Shown: one piece after another, positions 39,469 through 39,635 of the stretch
Layout: each line of letters begins with the position of its first letter
Position numbering within the stretch: the first letter of the stretch is position 1
NCBI GenBank assembly: GCA_031277095.1
Contig: JAISLU010000009.1
Span: 1-39,635, forward strand
Direction: 5' to 3'
Source of the DNA: Synergistaceae bacterium
Lineage (GTDB): Bacteria; Synergistota; Synergistia; Synergistales; Aminobacteriaceae
DNA length: 39,635 bases
Notes under the pieces: generated by a model
Seen by the model: only the letters and a program-made list of their open reading frames with translations
What the model was told of the DNA's origin: nothing
The model's database searches: none
Translations under genes and position numbers: made by a program

Positions 39469-39635
39469 ATGGCGGAGGACAAGTCGAACAGAGAGTATAA
39501 GGACAGCGTTTTCGTCACCCTGTGCAAGGACAAAAAGCGGCTTCTGGAGATCTACAACGCGGTCTCGAACAAAGATTATTCGCCCGACGCGGCGCTGAAA
39601 ATCGTCACGCTGGAGGATGTGCTGTTTCTTGGGCC
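39469..39635 (+). CDS. Rpn/PD-(D/E)XK nuclease family protein (5' partial)
   Basis: The gene starts at ATG 39469 behind CGGAGGG (39456-39462) and runs off the window after 55 codons. The sequence NREYKDSVFVTLCKDKKRLL, EIYNAVSNKDYSPDAALK and TLEDVLFLG matches the N-terminus of Rpn (recombination-promoting nuclease) and related PD-(D/E)XK transposase-like proteins, where the segment ends just before the catalytic Asp. Such genes are often multicopy and mobile. Catalytic residues lie beyond the window, so activity cannot be judged. Confidence 0.8.
   Translation, partial: MAEDKSNREYKDSVFVTLCKDKKRLLEIYNAVSNKDYSPDAALKIVTLEDVLFLG

Overview
The window most likely comes from a Synergistota-type bacterium (a diderm anaerobe). 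This rests on gene content, not a database match: a nine-gene Na+-type V-ATPase operon in the order known from Enterococcus hirae, several secreted or periplasmic proteins that suit a diderm (SurA/PrsA-like isomerase, SYLF protein, M23 peptidase), a fused IspDF, sodium-type transporters (TRAP, SSS) and a T-box leader before serS. The Synergistota call is an inference of moderate confidence; a Firmicutes relative with an outer membrane is the main alternative.

Layout. (1) 1-5180: an AT-richer catabolic block, with a possible transposase tail at the left edge, an FCD-type GntR regulator, an acid-sugar dehydratase of the enolase superfamily and a complete DctPQM TRAP transporter. (2) 5353-8278: a methionine operon (metY, metX) behind a leader that encodes a Met-rich peptide and ends in an intrinsic terminator, which looks like ribosome-mediated attenuation. 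(3) 8306-14692: a CoA-transferase with a GntP-family permease, a DUF1778/GNAT toxin-antitoxin pair flanked by 14-bp direct repeats, and a sodium:solute symporter behind a structured, terminator-bearing leader of unknown class. (4) 14963-23226: a Tyr/Pro-rich exported protein, a YibE/F-like membrane protein, a Ppx/GppA phosphatase, a SYLF protein, a uridine phosphorylase, gltX, a decayed PIN-domain/partner pair and ispDF. (5) 23474-32465: the V-ATPase operon, transcribed leftward in the order ntpF-I-K-E-C-G-A-B-D (subunits G/H, I, K, E, C, F, A, B, D). (6) 32534-39635: HU, the serS T-box leader and serS, a leftward cell-envelope cluster (membrane protein, CPBP protease, unknown secreted protein, M23 peptidase), a periplasmic peptidyl-prolyl isomerase and the start of an Rpn-type nuclease.

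How it fits together. The proteolipid keeps the residues that bind Na+ in the E. hirae enzyme, so a sodium gradient probably drives the TRAP and SSS carriers also encoded here. Amino-acid supply appears to be sensed by RNA: Met codons in the metYX leader, uncharged tRNA-Ser at serS, and an unidentified signal at the SSS leader.

A striking background pattern is that most intergenic gaps hold a short tandem duplication (units of about 6-18 bp, often 11, 13 or 15), frequently lying on the stop or start codon of the adjacent gene. Start codons were chosen from visible Shine-Dalgarno (SD) sequences and are noted where they differ from the longest reading frame. All folding and composition statements were made by eye.
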